From contig NC_092323.1 of assembly GCF_036785885.1 (NCBI RefSeq), positions 20,778,501 through 20,842,500 of the forward strand: DNA of 64,000 bases, in the 5' to 3' direction. The position numbers and the translations under genes were made by a program. The DNA comes from Coffea arabica. Its lineage: Eukaryota; Streptophyta; Magnoliopsida; Gentianales; Rubiaceae. A model generated the notes under the pieces. It did not search any database. It saw only the letters and a list, made by a program, of their open reading frames with translations, and was not told the DNA's origin. Positions 12,901 through 24,721 of this stretch are shown here, piece after piece (the stretch's first letter is position 1; every line of letters begins with the position of its first letter).

Positions 12901-14516
12901 AGTCAAATTGCATAAGAAGAGAGAGAAAAATAATGTTCAACAGCCTATTCTTGAAAAGTTTTCAAACCAAAAGATAAACTTCACAGCTCAGACAAGACGT
13001 AATCCTACCTTTAGCTACAGCATACTGTTGTTGCACTGCTGTGGCACTAGTTTTCTTAGGTGTTGCAGCACTAATACGCATTGGCCTGGTTGAGCAATAG
13101 GCTCCATTCATTTCAGTCATAGCACGATTCCTTTCAGTTTCATCAGCAAATTTGACAAATCCATATCCCTTGGAACGCCCAGTGCTCGGATCAGTAACAA
13201 CCTTGGCTCCTCTAACTGATGGATAATGGGCTCTGAACGTCTCTTGCAACAGATAATCAGTGACATCAGGTGCCAAATCACCTACAAAGATTGAATGCTC
13301 AGGACCAGCATCAGGGCGTCTATCTCCAATTCCAAAAGATGCCCAGTTCAACCTAAAATTCAGCTCAGTCCCAGGTATTTGTCTGCCATTGTAGGACTGC
13401 AAAATCCTTTCAGCGACAGCATGTGCAGTGAACTCCACAAAACCGTAACCCTCTGGTTGACCGGTGATTTTGTTTCGAATAACTTTTATTGATAGAACCT
13501 GCAAGGAACAAACTGGGCTTCAGACTTAACTAAATGAAATAATCTCCTCCCCACAGAAGAGAATTTTTCTCAGTTCATAACAAGAACACCTATTTTAACA
13601 GCTCTGGTCCATTGATATCCATAAAAGTGTCTACATAAACATACCAATATCTTTAGGATCAGCAATGGCTCACTTTAAAATTTTTCTCATCTAAAGCATC
13701 TGCCAAAATCACTGGCTAATCTAACTTCCTCATAGAATGTGTCTAAGAATGCACTGAATGTTCAAAATCCAATGCGTATATGAAAACTCATGCATCAAAG
13801 AGAAATTCACAGCTCAGCAAGGTCTATTTGAAACCACAAAAGTTATCTCAAGTCTTAACATGGTTTCAAGAACCTTATTAACTTTTGCTTTGTGTTCATT
13901 TACAAAAAATGGGCACAAAAGCCCTTTACAATGACAGCCAAAATACATTATGCACAAACATGGCTGCAAATTGTCTTCACAGTGAGAGAGAAAAAGTATG
14001 CCCTCTTTTCGCAAATTTTTCCCCATTATAACGACAATATTTGTTGCTATGAATCAAAGGGCACCATTCAATCTCACTTTTGCCAATTAAACAAAACAAA
14101 AAATTCTAAGCCTCGATTAACCATTCTTCACATCATTATAAAAAAAAAAACCATTCTTCACATCAAAAGCACTTTGAAAATTAACCAATTGTAGTGTAAA
14201 AACTACCTTACAAAGCTTCAACACAATTGTTTCTACAAATAAAAAGAACAAAGCATAACCTAAATAAGCCTCACCAATAGATGGAAAGAGTTTTTTTTTT
14301 TTTTTTGGGTGTTTGGGGAGGGGGGGAGTGGGGGAGTACCTCGGCGGTGGGAGAGAACCAACTATGGAGATAGGACTCGTCAGCCCAATAGGGCAAGTCA
14401 CCAATCCAAAGGGTGCGGACTTCTTCGAGGGTTGCCGGTTGATGGTATGGCGGCCCCTGAGAAGGTGCAGTTGCCATTGCCTGCTCTTGTTGCTGGTGGT
14501 GCAATTGCGCACTCAT
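3941..14516 (-). CDS. RBP47B': RBP47B'-like nuclear RNA-binding protein with three RRMs
   Basis: Complete eight-exon gene. Coding exons in transcript order: 14516-14340, 13498-13009, 9520-9447, 9376-9246, 8841-8745, 8471-8313, 4271-4171 and 4058-3941. All junctions are GT-AG and the phases agree, giving about 448 residues. RRM1 has LWIGDL (36-41) and EGYGFVEF (75-82). RRM2 has IFVGDL (129-134) and KGYGFVKF (169-176). RRM3 has AFVGNL (248-253) and KGCGFVQF (281-288). The Tyr/Gly-rich tail and the end, with ELYDPLAT, DKLNAAYL and ILGRPLWQRTSS, match Arabidopsis RBP47B' (425 residues) closely. The family binds U-rich and poly(A) RNA in the nucleus and joins stress granules. The stop-like TAA at 4167 lies inside the last donor site: GAC AA|GTAAAT splices to the exon at 4058. 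Two introns are long (4272-8312 and 9521-13008). Confidence 0.92.
5335..6005. repeat. Tandem duplication of a ~338-bp unit inside the RBP47B' intron
   Basis: Two direct copies (5335-5672 and 5673-6005) can be followed end to end. Both carry AATGTATTTGG, GAAAGAATTACCTTAACAAG, GTACTCAAACAGG and GACACAATGTAGTTCAGTAAG in the same order. They differ by scattered substitutions and small indels, so the duplication is not recent. It lies inside the 4-kb intron 6 of RBP47B' and has no coding content. Confidence 0.88.
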
Positions 14517-14559
14517 TCTTTTCCGACTATATTTAATGAAGTTTCACAACGGTGAGAGC

Positions 14560-15545
14560 GTGTGTGGAATTTAGAAATAATTAATTATAAAATGAATTAA
14601 TTTTATACAAAAATTTTGCTTTTTCACATAAACCAAATTGATATAAATTTTTTATTAAAAACTTTAGTTGATAATTTTATAGTAATTTGGCAGTTAGATT
14701 AGATTAGGGTGATTATGAGTAGTTATGAAAACAAAATATGATTAATGGCAAAAATTAAATTTCGTGAAGGTGAAGTTGGAAGTTCAAAAAATGATCAAAA
14801 TGGTTTACATTAACTGTCATTTCTTCCAATTTTTTGTAAGAGTGAAGTTTAAAGTTCAAAAGATAATTTAGCACGCTGTCTTTGAAATACAACAAGCTAA
14901 CTCAAAAATTGTTGCTTCTCTTTGAATTGCACTCAAAAGAAGCAAAAGCTTCCTTAATATTTTACTTTGCCCAAAGAAAATAGAGTAATAGAAGTAGAAA
15001 TGACTAAAAAAGAGTTGTGTTTAGAAGAAGATTTCTGTTGAGAGAGGTGTATAAAGTTCTTTAGAAAATTTCAATTTTTATAGGCTACACAATTCTTTTA
15101 AAAAAATATATTACATTTCCAAGTACAATGTATAATGGCTTTTTTTTAATAAATTATAGTTAATATGTTATTGTAACCAAAATAATTAAGTTATAGAATC
15201 TGTAATAGACACAAATAATGGCTCAATGTTTCTTCTATGTAACTCATTTGACCAAAATAAATGTATCTCCTATTTTTTATTGTATTATAACTCCATTCAA
15301 AAAATATACTATAACTCCCAATTAAGATTTGTAATCCCCATGGCTTCCAAATTAAATTATATTACAACTCCTTGTAAATTTTGATCAAAGAGATTTGAAA
15401 TTTTATTTAAATACACTAACATACTCCAAACTCTAATACCACGGATAGAGAAAGCAATGCTTTCCAATGGATAATAATAAATCTGTGTCTGCAAGTGTAC
15501 AATGTTCAATTCCCAACGAGGTAAAATTAAGATAAGACTTACCTC
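14560..15545. other. RBP47B' upstream region up to the LINE
   Basis: AT-rich sequence 5' of the RBP47B' start codon (the gene runs leftwards). It must hold the promoter, but I see no convincing TATA box or other element. It ends at the LINE target-site duplication at 15546. Confidence 0.4.
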
Positions 15546-15604
15546 AATTTATTTGTTTTTTTTGTTACCAAACGATAGAAGATTTCATTACTTGAAACGA
15601 AAAA

Positions 15605-16111
15605 TTACAAATTTGGAGCAAAGGCTCCTACATCATTTTTGGCTAGACTGATTAGCCAACTTGGAAATGACTCCATCCAAGCTATCTCAGAAACTGAATT
15701 TAAGGCAAACTTTGCCAAATGGTGGGACACATTATTCCCTTCCCGTTTAACAAAAGAGAAAAGACAAGAACTAAAGTCCTTGCTAAGTACCAAAATGTCA
15801 CATAGGACAGCACATGCTAAATGGTCACTCAAGTTTCCCTCTCTAATTTGATCAATGATTCTCTTACAGTCGGATTGGATTATAATATTCCTCCATCCAT
15901 TCTTGTTGACAAACAGCAGCGCTTTCCGGATTGCTCTTGCCTCCTCAACAGGTGGAACACCCTTTCTGCCTTCACACCCAGCCCAAGCTCCTCTTAACTT
16001 CCCCTCCTTGCATCTAGCCACAACTCCCCAATTGATTTTTGCATCATTCTGTTTGATAGCTGCATCTGTATTTAAGCACATGAAGTTTTCTGGAGGTGGC
16101 TCCCATTTCAC
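15605..16111 (-). pseudogene. LINE ORF2 C-terminal RNase H domain
   Basis: An uninterrupted 168-codon stretch ending in a stop at 15605. It starts with CLNTDAA, where the Asp is the first RNase H catalytic acid. It continues with EEARAIRKAL (the Glu site), IIQSDCKRIID (the second Asp) and REGNNVSHHLAKFA near the end. This is the RVT_3 RNase H found at the C terminus of many plant LINEs. It is fused upstream to zf-RVT in the intact element and is separated here by a frameshift or stop around 16150. Confidence 0.85.
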
Positions 16112-16186
16112 CTTTCCTGTTTTGACACCCCTATACTTTTCTTCATCCTCTATCTTCTCTGTGCTGACATTCTGGAATTCTAGCCA

Positions 16187-16606
16187 TTATTGTATTGCCT
16201 TATTAACTGTCATGCCTGGACATCTCCCCTCCCTGTTAAATTGAATCTGGTTCCTGGATTTCCAAATATGCCAGAGCACATTTATGGTCAGCTCAATGTG
16301 TTCCCTCCCATCCTCTCTAACCTTTGCTTCCATCAAGCTACTCCACCAATGCCAAAAGCTATATCTGTATTCCTTCAACCTATCCCAGCTAATTAGGGTA
16401 GCCTTCCAAATTAGCTCTGCATGCTTACAGAAAAAGAACATGTGTTCAAGAGTTTCCGTCCCTTCTCCACAGCAGCAGCACCTATCATTTCCTTGTCCAA
16501 TCCTTCTCCTAATTGTTTCATTTACTGGCAATATTCTCTGAAGGCATTTCCATACAAAATGTTTCAGCTTATGCTTTACGTTCAGGCTCCATAAGAATCT
16601 CCACAC
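16187..16606 (-). pseudogene. LINE ORF2 zf-RVT zinc-binding domain
   Basis: This 139-codon segment contains KHFVWKCLQRILP followed by CCCCGEGTETLEHMFFFCKHA. It is the cysteine/histidine domain (zf-RVT) that follows the reverse transcriptase in plant LINE ORF2. It lies between the RT and RNase H pieces, as expected. Confidence 0.85.
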
Positions 16607-16669
16607 CCCTGAATTAGCTTCATTCCTGCTACTACTCTCCTGTTGCTGACTTTCCTTCCTTCCTTTACT

Positions 16670-17298
16670 CTACAACTCTTTAGCCACCACATAGCTAGTT
16701 TTCACAGTATACTCCCCTGATTTAGAGAACATCCATATTAGCCTATCCTTATCACCACACTCACTTATTGGAATTTTTGTTATTCTTTGACAGTCTTTCT
16801 TCTCAAAAACTTCTCTCAGTAATTCCATATCCCAATTCCCATCAGAAATCAATTCATGGGCTCTTTGTAAATGACAATGTTGAGGTTTTCTTGATCTTAT
16901 CTCACCATCTTCCTGATCTAGTAGCCACTTATCTTCCCATATATCAATTTGCTTGTCATCCCCCACTCTCTTCCTCACCTCTTCTTCCAATAGCTCCCTT
17001 GCACTTGGAATGCTTTTCCAAACCCAAGAATCCCTAGCATTAATATTCATTTTCCAAATGGAAGATCCTCTAAAATACCTCTCCCTAACAATCCTACTAA
17101 CTAATAGATTTGGCCTTGTCAAGATCCTCCATAGTTGCTTTGCAAGCATTGCAGTATTGAATTGTTGGAGATCTCTAAAACCCAACCCTCCCTTCCCTTT
17201 AACCTCAGATAACTTCCTCCACTCCACCCAATGAAATTTCCTATTCTCCTCACTATCCTCCCACCAAAACTTTGCCATTTCTTTACAAATATCCACAC
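16670..17298 (-). pseudogene. LINE ORF2 reverse-transcriptase C-terminal part, 3' of the LTR insertion
   Basis: It reads CKEMAKFWWEDSEE, then GGLGFRDLQQFN, then LLAKQLWRIL-like blocks typical of the RT-to-connection region. It is the direct continuation of the RT segment at 18089-18552. The two halves are separated by the 780-bp LTR at 17304-18083 and its 5-bp TSD. The second LINE in the window shows the undisturbed order (SLCKELSGLMARFWWGND). Confidence 0.85.
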
Positions 17299-17303
17299 AT
17301 AAG

Positions 17304-18083
17304 TGATACGAGACGCGGAAGCTACTTCGGATCTAGAGGAACACGATGAAGATTTGACGGAGTTGAACCCGAACTTGGACCACTCAAGAACAGATTTAAC
17401 GGTAGAGGACGCCACAATCAAGTATGTGTGCTTGATTGATAAGTCAAGAACAGCCTAGGATCAACTCTAGGATGTTCAACTTAGCTTTTACAAGCTAAGG
17501 GAATTTGCCACAAGGAATGGACGAAATTCTGGAAATTTTATTCAATACTCTAAAAAACTGAATGTAACATGCGGCTTGAGGCTATTAATAGCCGTGACTA
17601 AGACCTAATAAACTGGAAAAATAACAAGGAAAGTTCGGCCAGCCCCTTGGGCCTATACTTGACCGAAAGCTAGCCCAACTAACTATAGATCATAAGCTTC
17701 GGGGGCGTTGCCCCCGAACCCCCACCGGGGGCTTCGCTGGCCCCCGGGCCCCCAAGCCAGGGGCGCGTCGCCCCCTTGGACCCCCGACTCGCTGACCGGA
17801 CAGCGAGATCCCCGTATGGCTCAGCGAGGGTACTTAACTGCGGCTCAGCCCGCCATTTGGAGCTTGAACACTCGCATCTTCAATTGTAAGCAGCATTTTA
17901 GTAGTCGTGCAAGGATATTCCAACTCAATTCCTTCAATGCCCGGTTTCTCTTGGGTTTGGATGGCACGTACCAAGGCTTGGAGGGACTCCTTGAATCTTT
18001 TAGCTCGTGCTCGTGTCACTGGGCCTTGGGGCACCTTCACAGGGTCTACTTGTACACTTTGGGCCTCGTGCTCAACCGCATCA
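17304..18083 (-). mobile_element. 780-bp solo LTR inserted in the LINE reverse transcriptase
   Basis: The insert is bounded by TGATACGAG at 17304 and CGCATCA at 18083, i.e. TG...CA ends with short inverted repeats. Exact 5-bp target duplications ATAAG flank it at 17299-17303 and 18084-18088. I find no second LTR, PBS or PPT inside, so it is a solo LTR or LTR-only element. On the minus strand it begins with an open frame containing GPVTRARAKRFKESLQ, a stretch typical of the C-terminal tail of Ty3/gypsy-type polyproteins. This supports minus orientation and suggests the polyprotein tail extends into the LTR. An unusually GC-rich, proline-codon-like block (about 17700-17830) sits in the middle. 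Confidence 0.85.
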
Positions 18084-18088
18084 ATAAG

Positions 18089-19283
18089 TCTTTTGGCAGT
18101 TTGCAACAACTCATAGCATAAGCAGGTAGAGCTAAGATGACAGATTTTAAAAGGACTTCCTTACCAGCATTACTCAGTAGCCTCTCCTTCCATCCATACA
18201 TTTTGTTGATGACTCTCTCCCTAATGGAGTTGAAAACTTGTCTTTTTGGTCTTCCTATAACCAATGGAAGCCCCAGATATTTGCTCTGCCTAGCTTCCTT
18301 CATGCCTCCCAGGATTTCCAAAATCTCTGCCTTCCTTTCCTCCCTTGTATTCTTACTAAAAAATACAGATGAATTCTCAGCATTTATGACTTGTCCTGAG
18401 GCTTTTCCATGCATCTTCAACAGCTTCAACACCTTTTCAGCTTCTTCTTTGTTAGTTCTGTAGAAAATCAACGTATCATCTGCAAAAAAGAGGTGAGATA
18501 ATGCTGGACTATGCTGAGCAATTTTAAGACTAGAGATTTCCTGATTAGACATAGCACTCTTAAGTAAACTGGATAATTCCTCAGAGACTAGTAATAATAT
18601 ATATGGAGATAAAGGATCTCCCTACCTAATCCCTATTGTAGGTGTCACTAGCCTCTTTTTTTCCCCATTCAAGTTAAAGGAGTAAACAACAGAGGGCATA
18701 CACTTTAGAATCCAGTCTCTCCATTTTTGACAAAAGCCCATTTTTTCCATAATTTTTTGTACAAAAGCCACTTAACTCTATCATAAGCTTTGGACATATC
18801 CAGTTTTAAAACCATAAAAGTATTAGATCCACATCTCCTGTTATTTAAGCAATGAATGAATTCATGAGCAATAACAACATCATCAATGATTTGTCTTCCT
18901 GGAGCAAAAGCAGATTGGTTTTGGCTGATACAAAGCTTGAACGGAGGCTTTAATCTGTTGACCAAGATTTTAGATATGATCTTGTAGACTATATTACACA
19001 AACTAATTGGTCTAAACTGAGACACTAATACTGGGGAATCAACTTTAGGGATAAGAGTAATGATAGTTTCATTGATAGCCCTCAGTAACTGACCAGAGTG
19101 AAAGAAACTAGATATGGCATTTATCAAGTCATCTTTTATCACATTCCAGAATTGTTGGAAGAAAACAGGAGTCATACCATCAGGTCCCGAGGCTTTGTTT
19201 GGTTGCAGAGAAAAAATAGCTTTTCTGACTTCCATTTCTGATACAGGTCTAACCAGCATTGCATTCATTTGGTCTGTGATCAC
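18089..19283 (-). pseudogene. LINE ORF2 reverse-transcriptase core
   Basis: It contains [33 protein letters not shown] and [14 protein letters not shown] (RT motif A with its Asp), then HLFFADDTLIF (the catalytic FADD), then KYLGLPLVIGR. The conserved RQGDPLSP motif reads R-stop-GDPLSP, with TAG at 18622-18624 replacing CAG. A frameshift separates the segments near 18705. The segment ends at KLPKDL, where the solo LTR interrupts it. The element cannot make a functional RT without readthrough or repair of these lesions. Confidence 0.9.
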
Positions 19284-19319
19284 TAGGGGAATACCACTGA
19301 GTATTGATTCAACCTACTG

Positions 19320-20540
19320 AGGATTACTGGAAGTGAAAAGCTCCTGAAAATAACCATTTATTTCATTTTCAATTTCTTGCTCTGACTCACACCAAGTTCC
19401 ATCACCCTTCTTTAGACTTGAGATATTATTCCTTCTTCTTCTCTCTGCAACACTTGCATGAAAGTATTTTGTATTCTTATCACCTTCCTTCAATCACTTA
19501 ATTCTTGCTTTCTGTCTTCAAAACACCTCCTCTCTCTTATAAGCCTCCTACAGTTTCTTTTTAAGCTCTCTCACCCTTCCATTCTGATTGGCATACCCGT
19601 CACCCTGAACCTCTGCAAGTTTCCGCTTCAGCTCCCTAATCTCCTTTTTTGCATTAGTATCTCTTTGCCTATTCCAGTTCAAAAGAGCAACTCTACAGCT
19701 CTTTATCTTTTGGTGTAGCTTAAAAAATCTTGAACCATCCTGTTGTTTTCCCCATTCTCTACTAATTAGTTCACCTACTTCTTTATATTTTACCCATTCC
19801 TGTCAAAGAAAAACCTTCTTTTCCACTTCCTACCCTTTGAATCAGTATCCAACAGCAGCATAATATGATCAGAGGCATCATTCTGGATATGTAAGCATTT
19901 AGCCTTCTCATTTTCTCTCCTCCAATGTCTACTACATAAAACTCTATCCAATCTTTCCTTAATTTCCTTTCCCTCTTTCCAATTATTTGACCATGTCCAT
20001 GGAAATTCCTTCAAAACCTATGTCAATAAGTTGATTATTGTTAACAAAGTTCCTGAATGTTTGGAAACTCCTTTTTAGCCTTCTACTATCTCCCCACTTC
20101 TCATCATTAGACAGTATATCATTCATGTCACCTACCAATACCCAATTCTGGCCCCACAAGCTTTTCCTATCCTCTATAGTCTTTCACTGCTTTTCCCTAA
20201 TCTGATTCTCACTACTGGCATATACACATATCAGCCACCATCTAGCTCTAGCACCATTCCTTTCCATCAACATTTCAATAGTAAAGTCAGTATATAGCAC
20301 TTTACAAACTTGTAGCTCATTTCTCCACATAACTGCCAGTCCACCAGCTTTTTCAACTGGATCAACCATAAACAATTTATCATACCTTAACTTCAGGCTC
20401 ACTTTATTCATAACATCCTTTCTATTTTTTGTTTCAGACAAGAAGATCAACTCAGGAGAGTGGAGTTTGACACTCTCTTCTAACTGGGGAACTGTCAAGG
20501 GGCTCCCTACACCTCGACGGTTCCACACCAGAGCTCTCAT
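19320..20540 (-). pseudogene. LINE ORF2 N-terminal endonuclease domain
   Basis: ORF2 starts at the ATG at 20540, 35 bp after the ORF1 stop. It reads MRALVWNRRGVGSP, then LIFLSETKNR (the Glu of the AP-endonuclease-like fold), then GGLAVMWRN. A TGA replaces the Trp codon near 20181. After that, WVLVGDMNDILS and ERLDRVLCSRHW can be read, and ASDHIMLLLD near 19855 carries the catalytic SDH motif. The linker between 19320 and 19790 has many stops. It belongs to the EEP (exonuclease-endonuclease-phosphatase) family. Confidence 0.85.
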
Positions 20541-20574
20541 TGAGACTTGGGAGCCCCATTAAGGTAGGACTCCA

Positions 20575-21104
20575 TCACCTCAACTGTTTTTTCCAGGCTT
20601 GCTCCACTTTCTCCTGTCTTGCTCTTTTTCTTGCATTTCCCCTTTCCCCATACATTCTCTTTATCAGCATTCTCATTCGGTTTCCTTCCCCCCCCTCATT
20701 GTCAATTTTCATGACCTCATTTTTGTTACTCAGAGGTACTCTTTTACTCACCTTACGAATTAGTCTCTTCCAACTTCTATTCCCCTTGTACTTACCAGCA
20801 CTCATCCCTATACTATTGGTTTGATCCTGTTTTTTATTTGCAGAACCTATTCCCTTCCCCTCCCTCTCACTCACCTTGTTGTCTATAGCTGATCCATCAA
20901 TCCACATAGAATCAAAGTATTCCTTGTCATTCATTTTCTCTCTCTGACTATCTTTCAGCATCTCCCCTTCAGCACTTAAACTTAATTCTTTATTAACATT
21001 GCTCCTTTCCTTCAGTTCATCCCCCTTCTTTTTACAACCAGATTTCATAGAACTCTCCTTCTTAGAAACTTTCATCAAACTACCTTGATTCCTGTCCTTA
21101 ATTT
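20575..21104 (-). pseudogene. LINE ORF1 C-terminal half (basic, Lys-rich)
   Basis: Open reading on the minus strand from the solo-LTR junction (21104) to the stop at 20575-20577. It is very rich in Lys, Arg, Glu and Ser and ends ARQEKVEQAWKKQLR. It joins the upstream ORF1 part across the LTR: with one TSD copy removed the junction codons read E-E-I-K-D-R-N-Q in frame. It has no recognisable domain, which is normal for the C-terminal half of plant LINE ORF1. Confidence 0.75.
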
Positions 21105-23818
21105 TGTGATGACCCCACCTCTCCCTAAGACGAACTAAAGGGTTCGGCGGACCGCCTACCCAGCTTTCGTTGGGGTTCACTCACATATTACTTCAAGAGC
21201 AAGTAAAGATGGACCAATCAAACTTAACATATATACAATCATCCAGGTTAAGTACAAAAGTTCAAGATCCAACCAACTACTAATACTATTACTATTACAC
21301 AACAAAAGTTCTAGTCAAAAGTTTAGTCTTTCTCTAATCACTCGTCCTTGCTCTCAAACCCTATAAGAAAAACAAATGTAACGGAATAGAGGGATGAACT
21401 AAATCTCAGTGAGGTTCCCATACACATAATCAAGCAATTGAAACAAGGGTATTAGTCATTTAATAACAATCAATCGAGAAAATATTTACAATATAAAAGC
21501 AATAAGAACACACTCGTTAAAAGGATACATGCTCACGTGGAGCCATTCGTTCATTCATTCGCCAATCATTTTCTTTATCCCTCCAATATTAGAAAAAAAT
21601 TTTTTTTGTAAGTGAAAATACCTTCAGTGTTCTTGACATTCATTCATTGATTTTATTTCCCGCCATTAGTTAATTCACTGGCCAGTTCTTCACCAACTTT
21701 CGTGGTCATACTCGAGTGTACCAAACATTGTCCCAGGGTCACCAGCCGCCTGATCAAATCCGCTTTTGGCTCAAGTCGACTAGCAACGAAGGGCAAGGGT
21801 CCAGTTCAGCCAAAAGACTTAAATTTATACACAAGTAGCATTCAATCATTGAAAATTCACTTTTGCTTGGGTCGAGTGCGATAAAGTACACACTCGCCCG
21901 TCAAAAATCCATTTAACAATCATTGGAAAGCATTTAACACTCAAGCGAATATTCACAACAAGTACACAATCATTTAATACACAAACATGCAAGAAACACT
22001 CACCCTAAACAAGTCACGTTCTATCAAAATTCGGTTTAGGACCGGCACCTTGGCCACTCTTGAAATCTGCAGTCAAATATTGTCCCACAAAGAGTCAATC
22101 ATACACGAGTGCAAGCTGCATAACTTATATTTCTATATCAAATGTAAAGGGCATGAAAAGTATAGTAAATGATATAGGCAAGGTGTACGCATAATTTGTA
22201 AAGAAAATGATAAAAAACGGTTAAGTTCAAATCCAATATATGCAACTAAAAACCATGTTTTGAATACTTGTTTAGAATGTTAGAAATCAGGTTTAGAACA
22301 CTTGAGAAATACATGTTAAGTCGGACCAAGGAAACGGAAAACAAGAGAAAGGCAACGAGAAACAATGAAGATGGCAACTTTGCCATCCTTTGGTATTTTG
22401 ATCACAAGTGAAGCTACACTTATCAAATTGAGATGAATCTTATGGCGTTTCGAAGCTAAGACATAGACCTACATTTATTATGAAGACCTCCAAAGCCAAA
22501 TCATGCATTTTCATGGTCAAAAATCGAAATTTTAGAGAAAATAGAAAGCTGTCGGTTAAACAGGGCATTTGGACAGTCAGGGGTATTTTAGTTATTTTAC
22601 AAGTTACAGTGCTCTGATTGAATTGAAATTTTCTAGATAGAAAGATAACTCAACTCCCTACAACTTTCATGTTTTGAGCAAGAACTGATTCAATAAAAAA
22701 CATGGAGAAATTTGCAACCCAAGTTGAGTCCAAAAAAGGGCAGAACTAAAATTTCACCCCCAAGTGTTGGAAATGCAACTTTCCACTATAAAAAGTAATA
22801 AACATGCCACTAATCACTTCACAAGTTCCATTCTATGCTCAATACCAACATTGGCTAGTTAAACAACATAATCATAGCTGGAAAATATAAAACCCTAGCT
22901 AAAAATTCCACTACACCATAAAAAACTAGGAAATCAACCATAGCAAGTCAAGATTGAAAACTTTTATACCAAGTTTAACTAGATTAAGCAAGAGAAAAGA
23001 AAGTTCAAGACTTATACCTTCCAAAAGCTTCTTACAAGTGAAAAACAAACCACTATTTTCCAAAAATTTCACCACACCAAGCTTCCTAAGCACCAAGATG
23101 AAACTTTAATCGGTTTAATTTTGTTGATTTCACTCAAACAAGGCTTGATTCAAGGTTGAAAATGGAAGGTTTCTCTCCTCTCTTTTCCCTCTCCAAAATT
23201 TTAGCCAAGCTAACAAGAAATGAAGCAAAAATGGCCAAAATGCAAGATAAGAAGGAAAGAAATAAACTTGGTCAAAGTTCCTTGAATTTCCGACACTTGG
23301 CACCACAAGATGGTTTTTTTTTTTTCTTTTCTTCCTTTTCTTTGGTCAAAAATGGTGGCTGACTTAAGGGTTAATTTAGGGGAAATTAAATGAAATAAAA
23401 ACAACAAAATTAGGGTAAGAAATTATTGGTCAAGTGGTGTACTCAATCGGTAGCAAACAGTACACGTCGGTTCAAGCCGATTTTCTTTAACTCGCGCGTA
23501 CTAGTGTTTTAACTTATGATTCACTAACTTATTAATAGCACTTCTAATCACACACTTCCTCATATATAAAACTCACTCTTAACCACCAAATTTAATACAC
23601 ATACCTCACTAATTAATCACGCTACCAAAATACACCAAAATCCTAACTTACTCTAACTTGAAAAGTAAAAGTAAACTCTTGGCTCAACTAATGAAACCAT
23701 CATGAAATTTAGGGCTAGTAAGTAGTTAAATAATCAAGTAAAGAAACATAGAAGGAAATATAAATTAATTTTTCAAAAAAATGGGAGGAAATTCTAAAGG
23801 AATTTTCGGGTCCTCGCA
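21105..23818 (-). mobile_element. 2.7-kb solo LTR inserted in LINE ORF1
   Basis: The insert runs from TGTGATGACCCC (21105) to GGGTCCTCGCA (23818), i.e. TG...CA ends. Exact 5-bp duplications AATTT flank it at 21100-21104 and 23819-23823. There is no internal coding domain, PBS or PPT, so the simplest reading is a solo LTR left by recombination between the LTRs of a long-LTR element. LTRs of this size are usual in some Ty3/gypsy lineages. Minus orientation (start TGCGAGGACCCG) is my preference, because that start resembles known plant LTR starts. The family was not identified. Confidence 0.85.
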
Positions 23819-23823
23819 AATTT

Positions 23824-24721
23824 CCTCCTTCACAGTCTCCTGCACTGCTGTATCAACACTAACCTCCACCAGCTTCCAGGGTAACAATAGTTGGTCCTGC
23901 TCCTTTTCTCCCCAATTCCTATTCAGTTGAGAGCCTTCACCACCATTACTTTCCGGATTACTTGTAGTATTTTGTCTTCTGGTTATTACTTGCCCTTAAC
24001 CAAGCTCCATACTGAGCTTCCTTGTTAATATTAACTCCCTTCACCCCTACAGTTTCTCTCACTATGCCCCATAATCCCATAGCAATAAAATCAGGACATT
24101 TCTCATATCTAAATTCTATCCATCTAGCAGTACCACCTAGCTTCACTATAGTTCCCCTCAGCAATGGTTTCGATAACTCCATCTCCACCAGAATTTTTAG
24201 ATGTTTCCCCTCCTCCCCCCCCCCCAGTTTGGAATTATAACTTCCTTTACAGAATTGAAAACCTCCCCAATCTTTCTACCAATTTCCTTGGTAATCCAGT
24301 GGATAGGTAAATTCCATAGCTGAACCCAAATCCAAGTCCTATTAAAAGCTTCATCACTCTGTTCTAACCCCTCCTTCCATGGTAATACTACTAAAGGCAA
24401 GTTATCATATATCCATGGTCTCTCCCGTAGTACACGCTCCATATCCTGAGTATTATTGAATATAAACTGAAACATATTAACCCCAATCTCCACTACTTTT
24501 AATTTCCTTGCAAAAGGCCACATATTATTCATAAAGCTTTTAATACCTGATATGTTTGCAGACTTCTCCCCCACCACTTTCCCAATAATGCTCATATGAC
24601 ATTCAGTCACTCCCTGAAACAAATTTGATCCATCCAATTCATCACCATCGACCTCTTCTTCAGTCAGAGCAAATTTCCTCAACACTTCTTCTAATTCCTC
24701 AGCCATCCTAACCACTACCAA
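23824..24721 (-). pseudogene. LINE ORF1 N-terminal part (DUF4283-like, gag-like)
   Basis: It starts MVVVRMAEELEEV at 24721 (or the second Met, MAEELEEV). It contains FARKLKVVEIGVNMFQF, RVLRERPWIYDNLPLVV and WIWVQLWNLPIHW, the hallmark blocks of the DUF4283 domain in plant LINE ORF1 proteins. A run of C (24217-24226) causes a frameshift. Reading resumes with MELSKPLLRG and RYEKCPDF, where a zinc knuckle should follow, but that knuckle is itself frameshifted. The end joins the 20575-21104 segment across the solo LTR. Confidence 0.85.

Noticed and set aside
17834-18109. Minus-strand frame with RARAKRFKESLQ as a host gene
   Set aside because: It lies inside a TSD-flanked TG...CA insertion, and the motif is typical of Ty3/gypsy polyprotein tails.
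20575-21180. 201-residue Lys-rich frame as an independent gene
   Set aside because: Its first residues come from the solo LTR end. The rest is the C-terminal half of LINE ORF1, directly before ORF2.
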